From Vagococcus humatus (GTDB lineage Bacteria > Bacillota > Bacilli > Lactobacillales > Vagococcaceae), in contig NZ_PXZH01000001.1 in assembly GCF_003950325.1 (NCBI RefSeq), positions 124,001 through 188,000 on the forward strand: DNA of 64,000 bases, written 5' to 3'. Both the position numbers and the translations under genes were made by a program. Shown one piece after another: positions 7,814 through 18,100 of this stretch. Numbering within the stretch: the first letter of the stretch is position 1; each line of letters starts with the position of its first letter. The notes under the pieces are model-generated. The model was not told the DNA's origin and ran no database searches. It saw nothing but the letters and a program-made list of their open reading frames with translations.

Positions 7814-8853
7814 AACAAAAAGTTGCAGTTTTAGGAGCAGGTTCTTGGGGAACGGCTTTAGCTAAAGTATTGGTCGAAAATGGTCATGAGGTAACTATTT
7901 GGGGGAATCACCCAGAACAACTAGCTAAAATAAATCAAGAACATATAAATCAACCTTATTTGCCTAATATTCTTTTACCAGAAGAGTTAGTAGCTGAGGC
8001 AGACTTAGCTAAATGTGTGCAAAATGTTGACGCTGTTTTGTTTGTGGTACCAACTAAAGCTATTCGTTCAGTTGCGAAACAATTAGTAGAGGTGATGACT
8101 AGTCAACCAGTCATTATTCATGCAAGTAAAGGCTTAGAGCAAGGTAGTCATAAACGATTGTCAGAAGTGTTAGCTGAAGAAATACCAGCTAATAAACGCC
8201 AAGATATTGTTGTATTATCTGGGCCAAGTCATGCAGAGGAAGTTGCGGTGAAAGACATTACCACGATTACAGCTGCAAGTAAAAATGAAGACTATGCTAG
8301 ATATGTTCAAGAGTTATTTATGAATGATTATTTCCGAGTTTATACCAATGATGATGTGATTGGCGTTGAAACAGGGGCTGCATTAAAAAATATTATTGCC
8401 CTAGGATCTGGTGCGATTCATGGCTTAGGTTTTGGAGACAACGCGAAGGCAGCAATTATGACACGAGGCTTAGCTGAAATTAGTCGTCTAGGAGTTGCTA
8501 TGGGAGCGGATCCTTTAACCTTTATCGGTTTAAGTGGCGTAGGAGACTTAATTGTTACTTGTACCAGTGAACATTCTAGAAACTGGCGGGCTGGAGATTT
8601 ACTAGGTAAAGGTCACAAATTAGAAGAAGTATTAGAAAATATGGGGATGGTGGTAGAAGGAGTATCTACTACAAAAGCTGCCTATGAGCTGTCCCGACAA
8701 CTTGAAATAGAAATGCCTATCACCGAAGCAATCTATGCTACTTTGTATGAAGGAAAAAATGTACAAGATGTTGCTAAAAACATGATGTTACGGGAAGGTA
8801 AATCTGAAAAAGAATTTAGTCTTGGAGGGAATTTTTTATGTCACAACAAGTAA
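7810..8853 (+). CDS. gpsA: NAD(P)+-dependent glycerol-3-phosphate dehydrogenase
   Basis: A 347-residue cytoplasmic enzyme that reduces dihydroxyacetone phosphate to sn-glycerol-3-phosphate for phospholipid synthesis. The Rossmann motif GAGSWGTAL is at residues 8-16 and the catalytic lysine lies in [13 protein letters not shown]. The start ATG 7810 follows GGAGG at 7800-7804 and overlaps the ppaX stop as ATGA; an upstream ATG at 7777 lacks such a site. The 3' end overlaps galU by 16 bases, so the last residues (NFLCHNK) are read through the galU ribosome binding site. Confidence 0.97.
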   Translation: MKQKVAVLGAGSWGTALAKVLVENGHEVTIWGNHPEQLAKINQEHINQPYLPNILLPEELVAEADLAKCVQNVDAVLFVVPTKAIRSVAKQLVEVMTSQPVIIHASKGLEQGSHKRLSEVLAEEIPANKRQDIVVLSGPSHAEEVAVKDITTITAASKNEDYARYVQELFMNDYFRVYTNDDVIGVETGAALKNIIALGSGAIHGLGFGDNAKAAIMTRGLAEISRLGVAMGADPLTFIGLSGVGDLIVTCTSEHSRNWRAGDLLGKGHKLEEVLENMGMVVEGVSTTKAAYELSRQLEIEMPITEAIYATLYEGKNVQDVAKNMMLREGKSEKEFSLGGNFLCHNK

Positions 8854-9761
8854 GAAAAGCGATTATTCCAGCAGCAGGCTTAGGTACACGTTTTTTACCT
8901 GCCACTAAAGCTATGGCTAAAGAAATGTTACCTATTGTAGATAAGCCAACCATTCAATTTATTGTAGAAGAAGCTTTAGCATCAGGAATTGAAGATATTT
9001 TGATTATTACAGGAAAAGCTAAACGCCCGATTGAAGATCACTTTGATTCAAATCTTGAGTTAGAGATGAACTTAAAGGAAAAAGGTAAAACAGATTTATT
9101 GAAGTTAGTAGAAGAAACTACCGGCCTTAACCTACACTTTATGAGACAATCTCATCCAAAAGGGTTAGGTCATGCTGTTTCTTTAGGTAAGGCCTTTGTC
9201 GGAAATGAGCCCTTTGTAGTCATGCTTGGGGATGATTTAATGACAGATACTATTCCTTTAACCAAACAATTGATTAATGATTACGAAGAAACTCATGCTT
9301 CTACCATTGCTGTAATGGAAGTTCCTCATGAGGAAACCTCTCGTTACGGAATTATTAATCCGGAACATATGGTAAAAGACGGCTTATATAATGTGAAAAA
9401 TTTTGTTGAAAAGCCAAATCCAAAAGATGCTCCAAGTAATTTAGCTATCATTGGACGTTACTTATTAACTCCTGAAATTTTCGAAGTGCTTGAAAATCAA
9501 ACACCAGGAGCTGGAGGAGAAATTCAGTTAACAGATGCTATTGATACTTTAAATAAAACACAACGGGTATTTGCCCATCAATTTACTGGTAAACGCTACG
9601 ATGTTGGAGATAAATTTGGTTTCTTAAAAACAAGCATTGAATATGGTTTAACTCATCCAGAAGTGAAAGATGATTTGCATCAGTTTATTATTGAAACAGG
9701 TAAACGTTTGGAAAAAGAAGGCCAAAAAAATCAAACAGAGCAGTTAAAAACAGATAAATAA
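8838..9761 (+). CDS. galU: UTP-glucose-1-phosphate uridylyltransferase
   Basis: A 307-residue nucleotidyltransferase that makes UDP-glucose, precursor of cell-wall glycopolymers and glycolipids. The signature [18 protein letters not shown] (residues 14-31) carries the nucleotide-binding loop and lysine; VEKPNP and [11 protein letters not shown] are also typical. The GGAGGG site lies inside the end of gpsA, so the two are translationally linked. Last gene of the hprK operon. Confidence 0.97.
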   Translation: MSQQVRKAIIPAAGLGTRFLPATKAMAKEMLPIVDKPTIQFIVEEALASGIEDILIITGKAKRPIEDHFDSNLELEMNLKEKGKTDLLKLVEETTGLNLHFMRQSHPKGLGHAVSLGKAFVGNEPFVVMLGDDLMTDTIPLTKQLINDYEETHASTIAVMEVPHEETSRYGIINPEHMVKDGLYNVKNFVEKPNPKDAPSNLAIIGRYLLTPEIFEVLENQTPGAGGEIQLTDAIDTLNKTQRVFAHQFTGKRYDVGDKFGFLKTSIEYGLTHPEVKDDLHQFIIETGKRLEKEGQKNQTEQLKTDK

Positions 9762-9819
9762 ACCTCAAAAAAACCACACAATTAGGGGGGACCTGATTGG
9801 TGTGGTTTTTTTGAGGTTT
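9760..9819. terminator. Bidirectional terminator between galU and the SOS small gene
   Basis: Arms of about 20 bp (AACCTCAAAAAAACCACAC and its complement) flank a loop of about 20 bases. The A-rich and T-rich arms give a T-run on both strands, fitting convergent genes. Confidence 0.8.
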
Positions 9820-9820
9820 A

Positions 9821-10012
9821 TTAAGAGTGAGACATCATATGATGATCCTCACTAGTTTCTTCTTTTTGAATAAATTTTTGATATTTTGCCTCATCCCAAG
9901 TCATCATGAGTAAGATGAAAACAGGAAAAATAAAAATAATCGTATTCTTTCCAAAAAGTGCGCCAACTAATAATCCGGTCAATAACAAACTTAACTGTTT
10001 CAAACTGTTCAT
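9821..10012 (-). CDS. Small SOS-controlled membrane protein of unknown function
   Basis: A 63-residue protein not recognised by family. Two hydrophobic stretches are visible (about residues 4-20 and 24-38), followed by a charged 25-residue tail ending DHHMMSHS. The ribosome binding site GAGGTG lies about 8 bases before the ATG. Its promoter holds two LexA boxes, one in the -35/-10 spacer and one just after the start point, so it should be induced by DNA damage. It lies directly downstream of lexA but has its own promoter after the lexA terminator. Other Firmicutes carry small SOS-induced division inhibitors beside lexA (YneA, SosA); a similar role is possible but no sequence match is claimed. 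Confidence 0.75.
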   Translation of the reverse strand: MNSLKQLSLLLTGLLVGALFGKNTIIFIFPVFILLMMTWDEAKYQKFIQKEETSEDHHMMSHS

Positions 10013-10041
10013 ATTTTCTTCACCTCAGATTGTTTAAAATG

Positions 10042-10055
10042 AGAACAAATGTTCC
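10042..10055 (-). promoter_or_regulatory. LexA (SOS) box, proximal
   Basis: AGAACAAATGTTCC contains the inverted repeat GAAC-N4-GTTC typical of Gram-positive LexA operators. It lies just downstream of the predicted transcription start of the 63-aa gene. Confidence 0.8.
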
Positions 10056-10064
10056 TATAAAAAT

Positions 10065-10093
10065 ATTATACAAACGTTTGTTCCCTTTGTAAA
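10065..10093 (-). promoter_or_regulatory. Promoter of the 63-aa SOS gene
   Basis: On the minus strand TTTACA (10093-10088) and a perfect TATAAT (10070-10065) are separated by 17 bases. The -35 touches the tail of the lexA terminator. Confidence 0.8.
10071..10084 (-). promoter_or_regulatory. LexA (SOS) box, in promoter spacer
   Basis: On the minus strand GGAACAAACGTTTG, an inverted repeat one base off GAAC-N4-GTTC. It fills most of the spacer between the -35 and -10 of the 63-aa gene. Confidence 0.7.
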
Positions 10094-10130
10094 GAAAAAA
10101 ATAAAAATCGGTTAACTTCACCGATTTTTA
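10091..10130 (-). terminator. Terminator of lexA
   Basis: A stem of about 9 bp (AAAATCGGT/ACCGATTTT) followed on the minus strand by a T-rich tail, 5 bases past the lexA stop codon. Confidence 0.8.
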
Positions 10131-10134
10131 CTTA

Positions 10135-10755
10135 CTATATGTGAGAACGATATAGACCTACTACTTTTCCTAAAATGGTAACATCTTTTAAAATAATAGG
10201 AGACATGGTTTCATTTTCTGGTTGTAAACGAATGTAATCTTTTTCTTTAAAGAATCGTTTACAAGTTGCTTCATCTTGATCAGTTAAAGCGATAATAATA
10301 TCTCCATTTGAAGCGGTAGCTTGTTTTTTAACAATGACTTGATCTCCGTCTAAAATGCCAGCATTAATCATGCTTTCGCCACGTACTGTTAACATAAATA
10401 AGGGAGTTTCTTCAGTAGATAAGTCAGCAGGTAAAGGAAAGTAATCAGTTGCTTCTTCTACTGCTAAAATAGGTTCCCCGGCAGTTACTGTTCCTAAAAT
10501 AGGAATAGCCGTTTGGCGAATACCAATTGCTTCTAAGCCACTAGGAGTAATTTCTAAAGCTCTCGTTTTTGAAGCATCTCTTTGTATATAGTTTTTTTTC
10601 TCTAAGCGAGATAGATGACCATGTACAGTGGAAGTAGAAGAAAGATGAACGGCTTCTCCAATTTCTCTTACAGTAGGGGGATATCCTTTATCATTTAACT
10701 GATCATAGATATATTGTAAAATTTCCAACTGTCGAGATGTTTTTTTTTCTGTCAT
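10135..10755 (-). CDS. lexA: LexA SOS repressor
   Basis: A 206-residue repressor with an N-terminal winged helix-turn-helix (residues 1-65, [14 protein letters not shown]) and a C-terminal S24 autoprotease domain. The self-cleavage bond is Ala92-Gly93 in TVTAGEP, and the catalytic pair is Ser128 (RGESM) and Lys166. RecA-DNA triggers self-cleavage and frees SOS genes. An SOS box overlaps its -35, so it is autoregulated; the flanking 63-aa gene and the divergent ynzC-like gene share this control region layout. Ribosome binding site AGGAGGAA. Confidence 0.97.
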   Translation of the reverse strand: MTEKKTSRQLEILQYIYDQLNDKGYPPTVREIGEAVHLSSTSTVHGHLSRLEKKNYIQRDASKTRALEITPSGLEAIGIRQTAIPILGTVTAGEPILAVEEATDYFPLPADLSTEETPLFMLTVRGESMINAGILDGDQVIVKKQATASNGDIIIALTDQDEATCKRFFKEKDYIRLQPENETMSPIILKDVTILGKVVGLYRSHI

Positions 10756-10791
10756 AGGATGTTCCTCCTAGTCTTCATTTACCGCTAGTGT

Positions 10792-10819
10792 ATCATAAAT
10801 AGAAAAGGTAATCAAACAA
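10792..10819 (-). promoter_or_regulatory. lexA promoter
   Basis: On the minus strand TTGTTT (10819-10814) and TATGAT (10797-10792) with a 16-base spacer. The -35 is embedded in the LexA box at 10813-10826. Confidence 0.6.
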
Positions 10820-10826
10820 ATGTTCG
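10813..10826. promoter_or_regulatory. LexA box between lexA and the ynzC-like gene
   Basis: Minus-strand CGAACATTTGTTTG fits the CGAAC-N4-GTTTG form of the Gram-positive SOS box. It overlaps the lexA -35 and lies 12 bases upstream of a promoter for the divergent gene. Confidence 0.8.
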
Positions 10827-10838
10827 GTTGTTTAGTTG

Positions 10839-10867
10839 TTGTATTTTAAAAAGAAGTAAGCTACTAT
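10839..10867 (+). promoter_or_regulatory. Probable promoter of the ynzC-like gene
   Basis: TTGTAT and TACTAT (5 of 6) with a 17-base spacer, about 15 bases upstream of the GGAGGG ribosome binding site. Confidence 0.5.
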
Positions 10868-10888
10868 ATAAACGTTGGAGGGAAAATT

Positions 10889-11137
10889 ATGCTATCAAAA
10901 GAAAAATTAAATAGAATTAATGAATTAGCTAAAAAAGCTAAAGGTGAAGGACTTACTTTAGAAGAGCAACAAGAACAAAAAAAATTAAGAACAGAATACT
11001 TAGAACAGTTCCGTAAAGGTATGCGTCATCATATCGAAGGGATGAAGGTGGTAGATGAACAAGGAACCGATGTTACCCCAGATAAATTGAAAGAAATTCA
11101 ACGTCAAAAAGGCTTACATGGACGAGATAAAGAATAA
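10889..11137 (+). CDS. YnzC/DUF896 family protein
   Basis: An 82-residue, highly charged, helical cytoplasmic protein starting [18 protein letters not shown] and containing [20 protein letters not shown], which is the DUF896 (UPF0291) signature. The function is unknown. In Bacillus the ynzC gene lies in the SOS-induced lexA neighbourhood; here it is divergent from lexA with a shared LexA box, so damage induction is likely. The ribosome binding site is GGAGGG. Confidence 0.9.
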   Translation: MLSKEKLNRINELAKKAKGEGLTLEEQQEQKKLRTEYLEQFRKGMRHHIEGMKVVDEQGTDVTPDKLKEIQRQKGLHGRDKE

Positions 11138-11141
11138 TTTG

Positions 11142-11155
11142 TTCAACCGTTTTCA
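11142..11155 (+). promoter_or_regulatory. cre-like CcpA site upstream of tkt
   Basis: TTCAACCGTTTTCA matches the CcpA consensus TGWAANCGNTNWCA at 9 of 11 defined positions. It ends 8 bases before the tkt -35, so it could allow activation or modulation by carbon supply. HprK in this window makes the P-Ser-HPr cofactor of CcpA. Confidence 0.4.
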
Positions 11156-11163
11156 AATATATA

Positions 11164-11192
11164 TTGCTTTTTTACAAAAAAACAGGTAAAAT
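11164..11192 (+). promoter_or_regulatory. Probable tkt promoter
   Basis: TTGCTT and TAAAAT (5 of 6) with a 17-base spacer. The start would fall near 11199, about 37 bases before the ATG. Confidence 0.5.
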
Positions 11193-11235
11193 GATAATAA
11201 AGGTAAAAAAAACCTAAAAGGTGAAAGGATGATAT

Positions 11236-13236
11236 ATGTTGTTCGATAAAATTGATGAATTAGGGGTCAATACCATTCGTACCTTAAGTATGGATGCTAT
11301 TCAAAAAGCAAATTCAGGCCATCCAGGTCTTCCTATGGGAGCTGCACCAATGGCTTATGCTTTATGGACAAAACATTTAAAAGTAAATCCTAAAACGTCT
11401 AGAAACTGGGCAGATAGAGACCGTTTTATTTTATCAGCAGGTCATGGTTCTGCTATGTTATATAGCTTGTTACACTTATCTGGCTACCAAGTTTCAACAG
11501 AAGATTTACAAAACTTCCGTCAATGGGGAAGTAAAACACCTGGACACCCAGAAGTTCATCATACTGACGGGGTTGAGGCAACAACTGGCCCATTAGGACA
11601 AGGAATTGCTATGAGTGTTGGTTTTGCTATGGCAGAAGCTCATTTAGCAGCTACTTATAATAAACCTAACTTTAATGTGGTGGATCACTATACTTACGCG
11701 TTATGTGGAGATGGCGATTTAATGGAAGGCATCTCTCAAGAAGCGATTAGTTTAGCTGGTCACTTAAAATTAGATAAATTAATTGTCTTATATGACTCAA
11801 ATGATATTTCACTAGATGGTCCATTAGACAAATCTTTCTCTGAAAGTGTGAAAGGCCGCTTTGAAGCAACTGGTTGGCAACATATTTTAGTTAAAGATGG
11901 TAACGATTTAGCAGAAATTTCTAAAGCTATTGAAGCTGCTAAAGAAGAAACAACTCGTCCAACTATTATCGAAGTGAAAACAGTCATCGGTTTTGGTGCA
12001 CCAAACGAAGGAACAAATAAAGTTCACGGAGCACCTTTAGGAGCAGAAGGAATTGAAGCTGCTAAAAAAGCTTACGGTTGGGATTACCCAGCATTTGCTG
12101 TACCAGAAGATGTTCAAGCACGTTTCCACAAAGAAATGGTGGAAAAAGGAGAACAAGCAGAAGCTGAGTGGAATGAGTTATTTGCAGGATATGAAAAAGC
12201 TTATCCAGAATTAGCTCAACAATTTAAAGAAGCTTTTGCAGGCAAATTAGCGTCAGATTACGATAAAGAAATGCCTGTTTATGAATTAGAAGATGCTGCT
12301 AAAGCAAGTCGTGTTACAAGTAAAGAAATGATTCAAGCTTTAGCTAAAACTGTTCCAACTTTATGGGGAGGATCAGCTGACTTATCATCATCTAATAATA
12401 CAATGATGGCTGAAGAAAAAGATTTTGAACCAGGCCAATATGAAGGTCGCAATATTTGGTTTGGTGTTCGTGAATTTGCTATGGCAGCTGCTATGAACGG
12501 TATTGCTCTTCACGGTGGTACAAAAGTATACGGAGGCACATTCTTTGTGTTTGTAGACTACTTACGCCCAGCTATTCGTTTAGCTGCATTACAACAAGCT
12601 CCTGTTACTTACGTGTTAACTCATGACTCTATTGCAGTTGGTGAAGATGGTCCAACACATGAACCAATCGAACAACTATCTAGCTTACGAGGAATGCCAG
12701 GTTTAACTACTTTACGTCCAGCTGACGGTAACGAAGTTCGGGCAGCTTGGAAATTAGCAGTAGAATCAACAGATCGTCCAACTGTTTTAGCTTTAACTCG
12801 TCAAGGTTTACCTGTTTTAGAAGGAACAAAAGAGTTAGCTGAAGAAGGAGTTAAACGAGGAGCTTACGTTATTTCTAAACAAGAAGGAGCGACTCCCGCT
12901 GGTATTTTAATTGCTACTGGCTCTGAAGTTCATTTAGCAGTGGAAGCTCAAAAAGAATTGCGCAAGCAAGGAAAAGATGTAGCAGTTGTTTCTATGCCAA
13001 GTATGGACTTATTTGAACAACAAGATGCTAGTTACAAGGAAAGTGTTTTACCAAAAGCTGTAACTAAACGAGTATCTGTTGAAATGGGTGCGACATTTGG
13101 TTGGGAACGCTATGTTGGTTTAGAAGGTAAAACAATTGGAATTGACCGTTTTGGTGCAAGTGCTCCAGGCGGAAAAGTTGTAGAAGAATATGGCTTTACT
13201 GTGGACAATGTTGTTCGCACATTTAACGAATTATAA
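11236..13236 (+). CDS. tkt: Transketolase
   Basis: A 666-residue thiamine diphosphate enzyme of the pentose phosphate pathway that moves two-carbon units between sugar phosphates. The N-terminal part holds the [13 protein letters not shown] thiamine-binding motif (about residues 157-169) after [10 protein letters not shown]; the pyrimidine-binding domain carries [19 protein letters not shown] and the catalytic region [20 protein letters not shown]. Length is normal for the family. Single gene with its own promoter and terminator. Codon use is strongly optimised (many TTA, GGT, GAA codons), fitting high expression. Confidence 0.97.
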   Translation: MLFDKIDELGVNTIRTLSMDAIQKANSGHPGLPMGAAPMAYALWTKHLKVNPKTSRNWADRDRFILSAGHGSAMLYSLLHLSGYQVSTEDLQNFRQWGSKTPGHPEVHHTDGVEATTGPLGQGIAMSVGFAMAEAHLAATYNKPNFNVVDHYTYALCGDGDLMEGISQEAISLAGHLKLDKLIVLYDSNDISLDGPLDKSFSESVKGRFEATGWQHILVKDGNDLAEISKAIEAAKEETTRPTIIEVKTVIGFGAPNEGTNKVHGAPLGAEGIEAAKKAYGWDYPAFAVPEDVQARFHKEMVEKGEQAEAEWNELFAGYEKAYPELAQQFKEAFAGKLASDYDKEMPVYELEDAAKASRVTSKEMIQALAKTVPTLWGGSADLSSSNNTMMAEEKDFEPGQYEGRNIWFGVREFAMAAAMNGIALHGGTKVYGGTFFVFVDYLRPAIRLAALQQAPVTYVLTHDSIAVGEDGPTHEPIEQLSSLRGMPGLTTLRPADGNEVRAAWKLAVESTDRPTVLALTRQGLPVLEGTKELAEEGVKRGAYVISKQEGATPAGILIATGSEVHLAVEAQKELRKQGKDVAVVSMPSMDLFEQQDASYKESVLPKAVTKRVSVEMGATFGWERYVGLEGKTIGIDRFGASAPGGKVVEEYGFTVDNVVRTFNEL

Positions 13237-13257
13237 GATAAATCAATCAGGATTTAG

Positions 13258-13285
13258 GGAGCATAATTTATTATGCTCCTTTTTT
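13258..13285 (+). terminator. Intrinsic terminator after tkt
   Basis: A 10-bp stem GGAGCATAAT/ATTATGCTCC with a very short loop and seven T residues. Confidence 0.9.
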
Positions 13286-13399
13286 ACCTAGACAAAGTCT
13301 AAAAAATTGTTAACAATTCACTGCGTTCTCTAACTTTTTAAATTAAACTATGATAAAATAAATCGAATAGATACTTTTGATAGGTTTGGAGGAATAAAT

Positions 13400-13990
13400 T
13401 TGAATGCAAAAACAAAGGAAATAGTAGGTAATATTGTTTGGTTTGTGGCATTAGTCGCTATTGTTTTAGGCATTCGCTTTTTTATCATGCATCCTGTACA
13501 AGTTTCGGGACATTCAATGGATCCGACTTTAGAAGATAGACAGCGAATTATTGCTTTTAACTCCACAGATAATATTAAACGGTTTGATATTGTGACTTTT
13601 CCAGCCCCAGATGATCCAGGCAAAAGCTATATTAAGCGAGTGATTGGTCTGCCTGGCGATGAGATAGAATACCGCAATGATGAACTGTTTATCAATGGTA
13701 AGCGTCATGATGAACCTTACTTAGATGCCTTTAAGAAAAAATTAGATGCAGATGAGTGGTTAACTTATTACGTGTATGAAGGCACTAACCAAGCTACAAC
13801 CAACTTTAGCCTAGAAGATTTACAAGCTTGTGGGACTAAAAAAGTGCCAAAAGGATCTCTTTTCGTATTAGGAGATAATCGTCAAAACTCTAAAGACAGT
13901 CGCTACATTGGTTACATTAAAATTAAAGATGTTTCTGGTGATGTGAAATTTAGTATTTGGCCACCACGTAAATTTGGAACGGTGAAATAA
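13400..13990 (+). CDS. lepB: Type I signal peptidase
   Basis: A 196-residue membrane-anchored serine protease that removes signal peptides from secreted proteins. One N-terminal membrane segment (residues 9-30) precedes catalytic Ser39 (SGHSMDPT) and Lys79 (YIKRVIGLPGD); GDNRQNSKDSR is the third signature. The start is TTG, fixed by GGAGG at 13388-13392; the nearby ATG at 13404 is out of frame. The stretch between the second and third signatures is typical of the Firmicute Sip proteins. Single gene. Confidence 0.95.
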   Translation: MNAKTKEIVGNIVWFVALVAIVLGIRFFIMHPVQVSGHSMDPTLEDRQRIIAFNSTDNIKRFDIVTFPAPDDPGKSYIKRVIGLPGDEIEYRNDELFINGKRHDEPYLDAFKKKLDADEWLTYYVYEGTNQATTNFSLEDLQACGTKKVPKGSLFVLGDNRQNSKDSRYIGYIKIKDVSGDVKFSIWPPRKFGTVK

Positions 13991-14003
13991 GGAGTGAAGA
14001 AAT

Positions 14004-14044
14004 AAAAAAAGATAGTCAGTGAGACTCACTGGTTATCTTTTTTT
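14004..14044 (+). terminator. Intrinsic terminator after lepB
   Basis: A long hairpin from AAAAAAGATA to TATCTTTTTT with an inner CAGTGAG/CTCACTG stem. The about 200 bases between it and the next gene hold no further gene; no clear promoter is seen there. Confidence 0.8.
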
Positions 14045-14242
14045 ATTTGTTATTAATCCAAGCTGATTTTAAAAAGATATAGTTATTTATAGTTGGACTA
14101 GTTTAAGCAAATGATGTGTTATTCTTACCACAAACTTAAATCTTTTACTAGAGAAAGTGTGATAGGATAGATTTGTTTAAGCTTATAGCTAATATTATTT
14201 TGAAAAGGCAATCGTTTTTTCAAAAAACAGGAGAGGATAACG

Positions 14243-15082
14243 ATTCGTATTAAGAAAGTACTGATATTGCTAATAGTTGTATTAATTGCCTTTAAAGGGT
14301 ATGGGGTTTATCAGCATGGTAGTCTGAATGTAAATGGTAAAAAAATGTATAGCCAAAGTGCGATACTAATGGATGATACAGGGCGAGTGTTAGGGTCTAA
14401 AAATAAACATAAAAAACGTCAACCAGCTTCTTTGGTTAAAATAATGACGGCTATCCTTGCTTTAGAAAGTCATCCAGATTTAAACCAAGTAGTGTCTATT
14501 GATGCTAGTCAGTTGGAAAGACTTAGAGCAGAAGGGGCTTCTTTAGCTGAATTTAAACCTTATTCACAAGTGACGATTAGACAACTTTTATATGGCTTGA
14601 TGTTACCTTCTGGTGCAGATGCCGCAGTAATATTGGCTCAAAATTCTGCTAAAGATGAGGCAGAGTTTGTTAATCAAATGAATGCTAAAGCCAAGGATTT
14701 AGGCATGAATGAGACGCATTTTGCTAATCCAACTGGGATAGATGATGAAACGCAATATACTACAGTGTCAGATTTAGCTAAATTATGGAATTATTGTTTA
14801 GCAGACGGTAATTTTAAAGCAATCATTACAACACCGGTATTTGATGATGGTCAGTATGTATTTTATAGTAGTGTGTTTAATAATTTTGGAGATCCTAACA
14901 TAAAAAATGGTCGATTATTAGGCGGAAAAACTGGCTATACAGATGAAGCTGGTTTGTGTTTGGCTAGTTTAGCAGAAGTTAATGGAAAAGAGTACCGGAT
15001 TATCTCAATGGGTGCAGATGGTGACCATGACACCGAGCAATTTAATATGATAGATGCTAGACATATATACGAGGCTCTTTAA
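14243..15082 (+). CDS. D-alanyl-D-alanine carboxypeptidase (peptidase S11), apparent ATT start
   Basis: A low-molecular-weight PBP-type enzyme that trims the terminal D-Ala of peptidoglycan stem peptides outside the cell. With the ATT start it has 279 residues: a membrane anchor or signal (MRIKKVLILLIVVLIAF), SxxK motif Ser63-Lys66 (ASLVK), SGA in LPSGADAA (about 123-125) and KTG at 229-231. GGAGAGG at 14230-14236 sits 6 bases before ATT 14243, and no ATG, GTG or TTG occurs upstream in the open frame. The only standard start, TTG 14267, has no ribosome binding site and would cut off the basic N-terminus of the anchor. AUU starts are known (infC); a point change of ATG is an alternative. Confidence 0.8.
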   Translation: MRIKKVLILLIVVLIAFKGYGVYQHGSLNVNGKKMYSQSAILMDDTGRVLGSKNKHKKRQPASLVKIMTAILALESHPDLNQVVSIDASQLERLRAEGASLAEFKPYSQVTIRQLLYGLMLPSGADAAVILAQNSAKDEAEFVNQMNAKAKDLGMNETHFANPTGIDDETQYTTVSDLAKLWNYCLADGNFKAIITTPVFDDGQYVFYSSVFNNFGDPNIKNGRLLGGKTGYTDEAGLCLASLAEVNGKEYRIISMGADGDHDTEQFNMIDARHIYEAL

Positions 15083-15100
15083 CCAGCCAACTCAATCAAT

Positions 15101-15142
15101 AAATAGGACAAGTGACTCTTTAAGGAGCATTTGTCCTATTTG
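15101..15142 (+). terminator. Probable terminator after the carboxypeptidase gene
   Basis: An 11-bp stem AAATAGGACAA/TTGTCCTATTT with a small inner CTC/GAG pair. The tail is TGTTCTCT, a poor T-run, so the efficiency is uncertain. Confidence 0.55.
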
Positions 15143-15197
15143 TTCTCTATTAGAGTATGATAAACTAACTTTAGTAACTTAAAAAGGAAGTGAGCAG

Positions 15198-18100
15198 ATG
15201 GCTTTACAATTTATTTACGGACCGGCATGTTGTAGGCATGAACAGGCTTTAGTGGCTCATGCAACTCATTGGCTTCAGCAAGATGAGTCTCATGAAGTTT
15301 TTTATTTAGTGCCTAACCATGTTAAATTCGAAACAGAAGTAAGTGTGTTAAAACAGTTTAGGCAAGCCACTCAGTCTTTAGAAAATGAAACCGTTGCTTC
15401 TACAAGACTGCAAGTATTCAGTTTTACTAGGTTGGCTTGGTACTTTTTACAATATACAGGGATGTATCCCACTAATCAACTAAGTGAAGCAGGCTTACAT
15501 ATGTTGCTTAGAAAAATTTTATTAGATCAAAAAGAAGCGTTAGTCGCTTTTCAAGGTGAAATTGACCAACCTGGTTTTATTGGAAAGTTAGCAGACTTAT
15601 TTTTAGAATTACAAGATAGTCAAATTGATGTGACAGATTTAGAAGGGTTTCAAGCAGCATTAGGCCAGTCTTTACAAGAAAAAGACTTGAGTAAAAAACT
15701 AGCAGACTTTCAGCTACTATATACCGCTTATTTAGAGCTATTAAATGAACGAGAAGTAGGGAGTAAAGAGTTGATTACAAGTCTAGCTAACTATTTAAAA
15801 AAACAAGATCTTAGTCATATTATGTTTATTGTCAGTGGTTTTTCTAGATTAACGGTTAGAGAGAAAGAATTAATCGAAGCTTTGCTTGAACAAGCTGGGG
15901 AAATAAAAATTTCTTTAGTGATGGATGAGGCGTCAGTGGATCAACTACCCGTTCCCTTTGATATGTTTCATGATGTGAAAAAAATGTATTATCAGCTTTA
16001 TCACCGAGCAAGATACTTACAAGTACCAGTGTTAAGAGATCAACGGTTAACTCCTAAAAACCCAGAGCATTCTTTAGTGAAGTTGGATCAGTTCTGGCGA
16101 CAAACCCAAGGAGTGACGCCTAGTCAAAAACAATCAGTATTTGTAGATAAAACCCAGGAAAACATTCGCATTTGGCAATGTGAGTCTCTTTATAGTGAAA
16201 TCAATCAAGTTGCGACAGAAATTAGAAAGTTAGTCGCAGAGAAACACATTCGTTATCAAGATATTGAGATTTTGACGCGAAATTTACCTTTGTATGAATT
16301 AATCATTCCACCGGTATTTAACCGACATCACATTCCTTTTTATCTCAATCAAAATTTAGAGATGAAACATCATCCTTTTGTAGAGTTAATCGATAGTTTA
16401 TTTTTAATCCACAAGCGTTATTTTAGGTACCGAGATATTATGCGTTTTTTAAGAACAGAGCTATTTATCCCAAGGTTAGAAGATAACCAGTTAGCAGAGT
16501 GGGAAAAAGTAAGAGATGATTACCGTTTGGCAGTTGATTTAACGGAAAATGTGGTTCTAGCTTATGGGTATGAAGGGTCTGATTGGTTAAAAGAGGAAGA
16601 TTGGGTCTATATTCCTTATGAGAAACAAGGAGAAGAAGATGACTTTTATCAGACTGTGCAACAAGTGTCTAATCAAGTTAGAACTGATTTAGCTCACGCT
16701 TTGTCCCCATTTTTTACTCAATTAGAACAGGCAACAACTGGTCAAGAAGGTGCAAGTCTTTTGTATCACTTTTTGGTGGAAATTGGTGTAGAACAGATGT
16801 TAAGACTTTGGCGGGATCAATGTATTGAGCAAGGTAAGCTAGATGAAGCTAAAGTTCATGAACAAACTTGGCAAGCCTTTATTCAGTTGCTAGATGAATA
16901 TGTAGAGATATTAGGAGAAACAGCATTTGATTTGGCTCAGTTTGAACAGATTATTTTATCAGGCTTAGAAGGATTAACTTATAGTAAAGTTCCTACTGCC
17001 ATTGACCAAGTAAAAGTATCTTCATTTGATTTAGTTCACAGTACTAAAAACAAGGTAACTTTTGTTATTGGAGCATTAGACGGGGAACTGCCTAAAAAAA
17101 TTGAAAATAAAACCTTGTTATCAGATGAGGAGCGGCAACAATTTACAGAGGTCTTACCGGAGAATAAATATTTAGTCAAACAAACGACGGTAGATTTATT
17201 TAAAGAGCCTTATATTGCTTATTTAGCTTTTGAGTCTTCTGAGGAGTATTTATATGTGAGCTATCCTAGCAATAGTGAACACCTGAAAGATTGTCAAGCT
17301 TCTCCTTATGTCACCCGTATTCATCAACAGTTTGGTGTTCCAGTTGAAATTGTAGAAGCAGAACCACATGTCACTTTTTCGCCTGATAGAATTAGCACTT
17401 GGCGGCAGTTAGTCTCTGATTTGACTAGTGTTAAACGACAAGCTATTGAAAACAATCAAACAGTAGATATGATGTGGTTGGCTTTAGAAAAAAAAGCACA
17501 ACAAGAGTCTAGTGTAGCCCCTATTATGAAACAAGTCATGAGTAGCTTGTTATTTAAAAATATTCCTGAAACGTTGGATAAAGACTTAGTCGAAAAAATA
17601 TATGGCCAGAATATTCATGGCTCTGTTTCTAAATTTGAAAGCTTCCATTTATGTGAATATCGTTATTTTATGACCTATGGATTAAAACTTCGCGAGCGAG
17701 ACGTGTTTGATTTGACTCCAGCTGTAACAGGAGATTTTTACCATGAAGCCTTAGATATTTTTGTGAAGCAAGTCATAGGACAAGGGTTAGCTTTGAAAAA
17801 TTTAGATGAGGCTGAAATAGAACAGTTAACGTTAAACGTGTTGCAAGAAGTATTTGGTCAAAGTAAATTTGCTATTTTAGAAGCTTCTAATCGTATGCGC
17901 TACATCAAGTATCAATTAGGGAAAACTATTCGGGAAATGGGGCATATTCTCCAACAACAAAGTCAACGTTCTGGTATGTTGCCAGCTCAAACAGAAGTGT
18001 TGTTTGGTCAAATTATGAGTGAGCAAGGGTTAAGTGGCTTAGTCTTTGATTTAGATCAAGAGCATCAGCTACATATTCGGGGAAAAATTGACCGAGTAGA

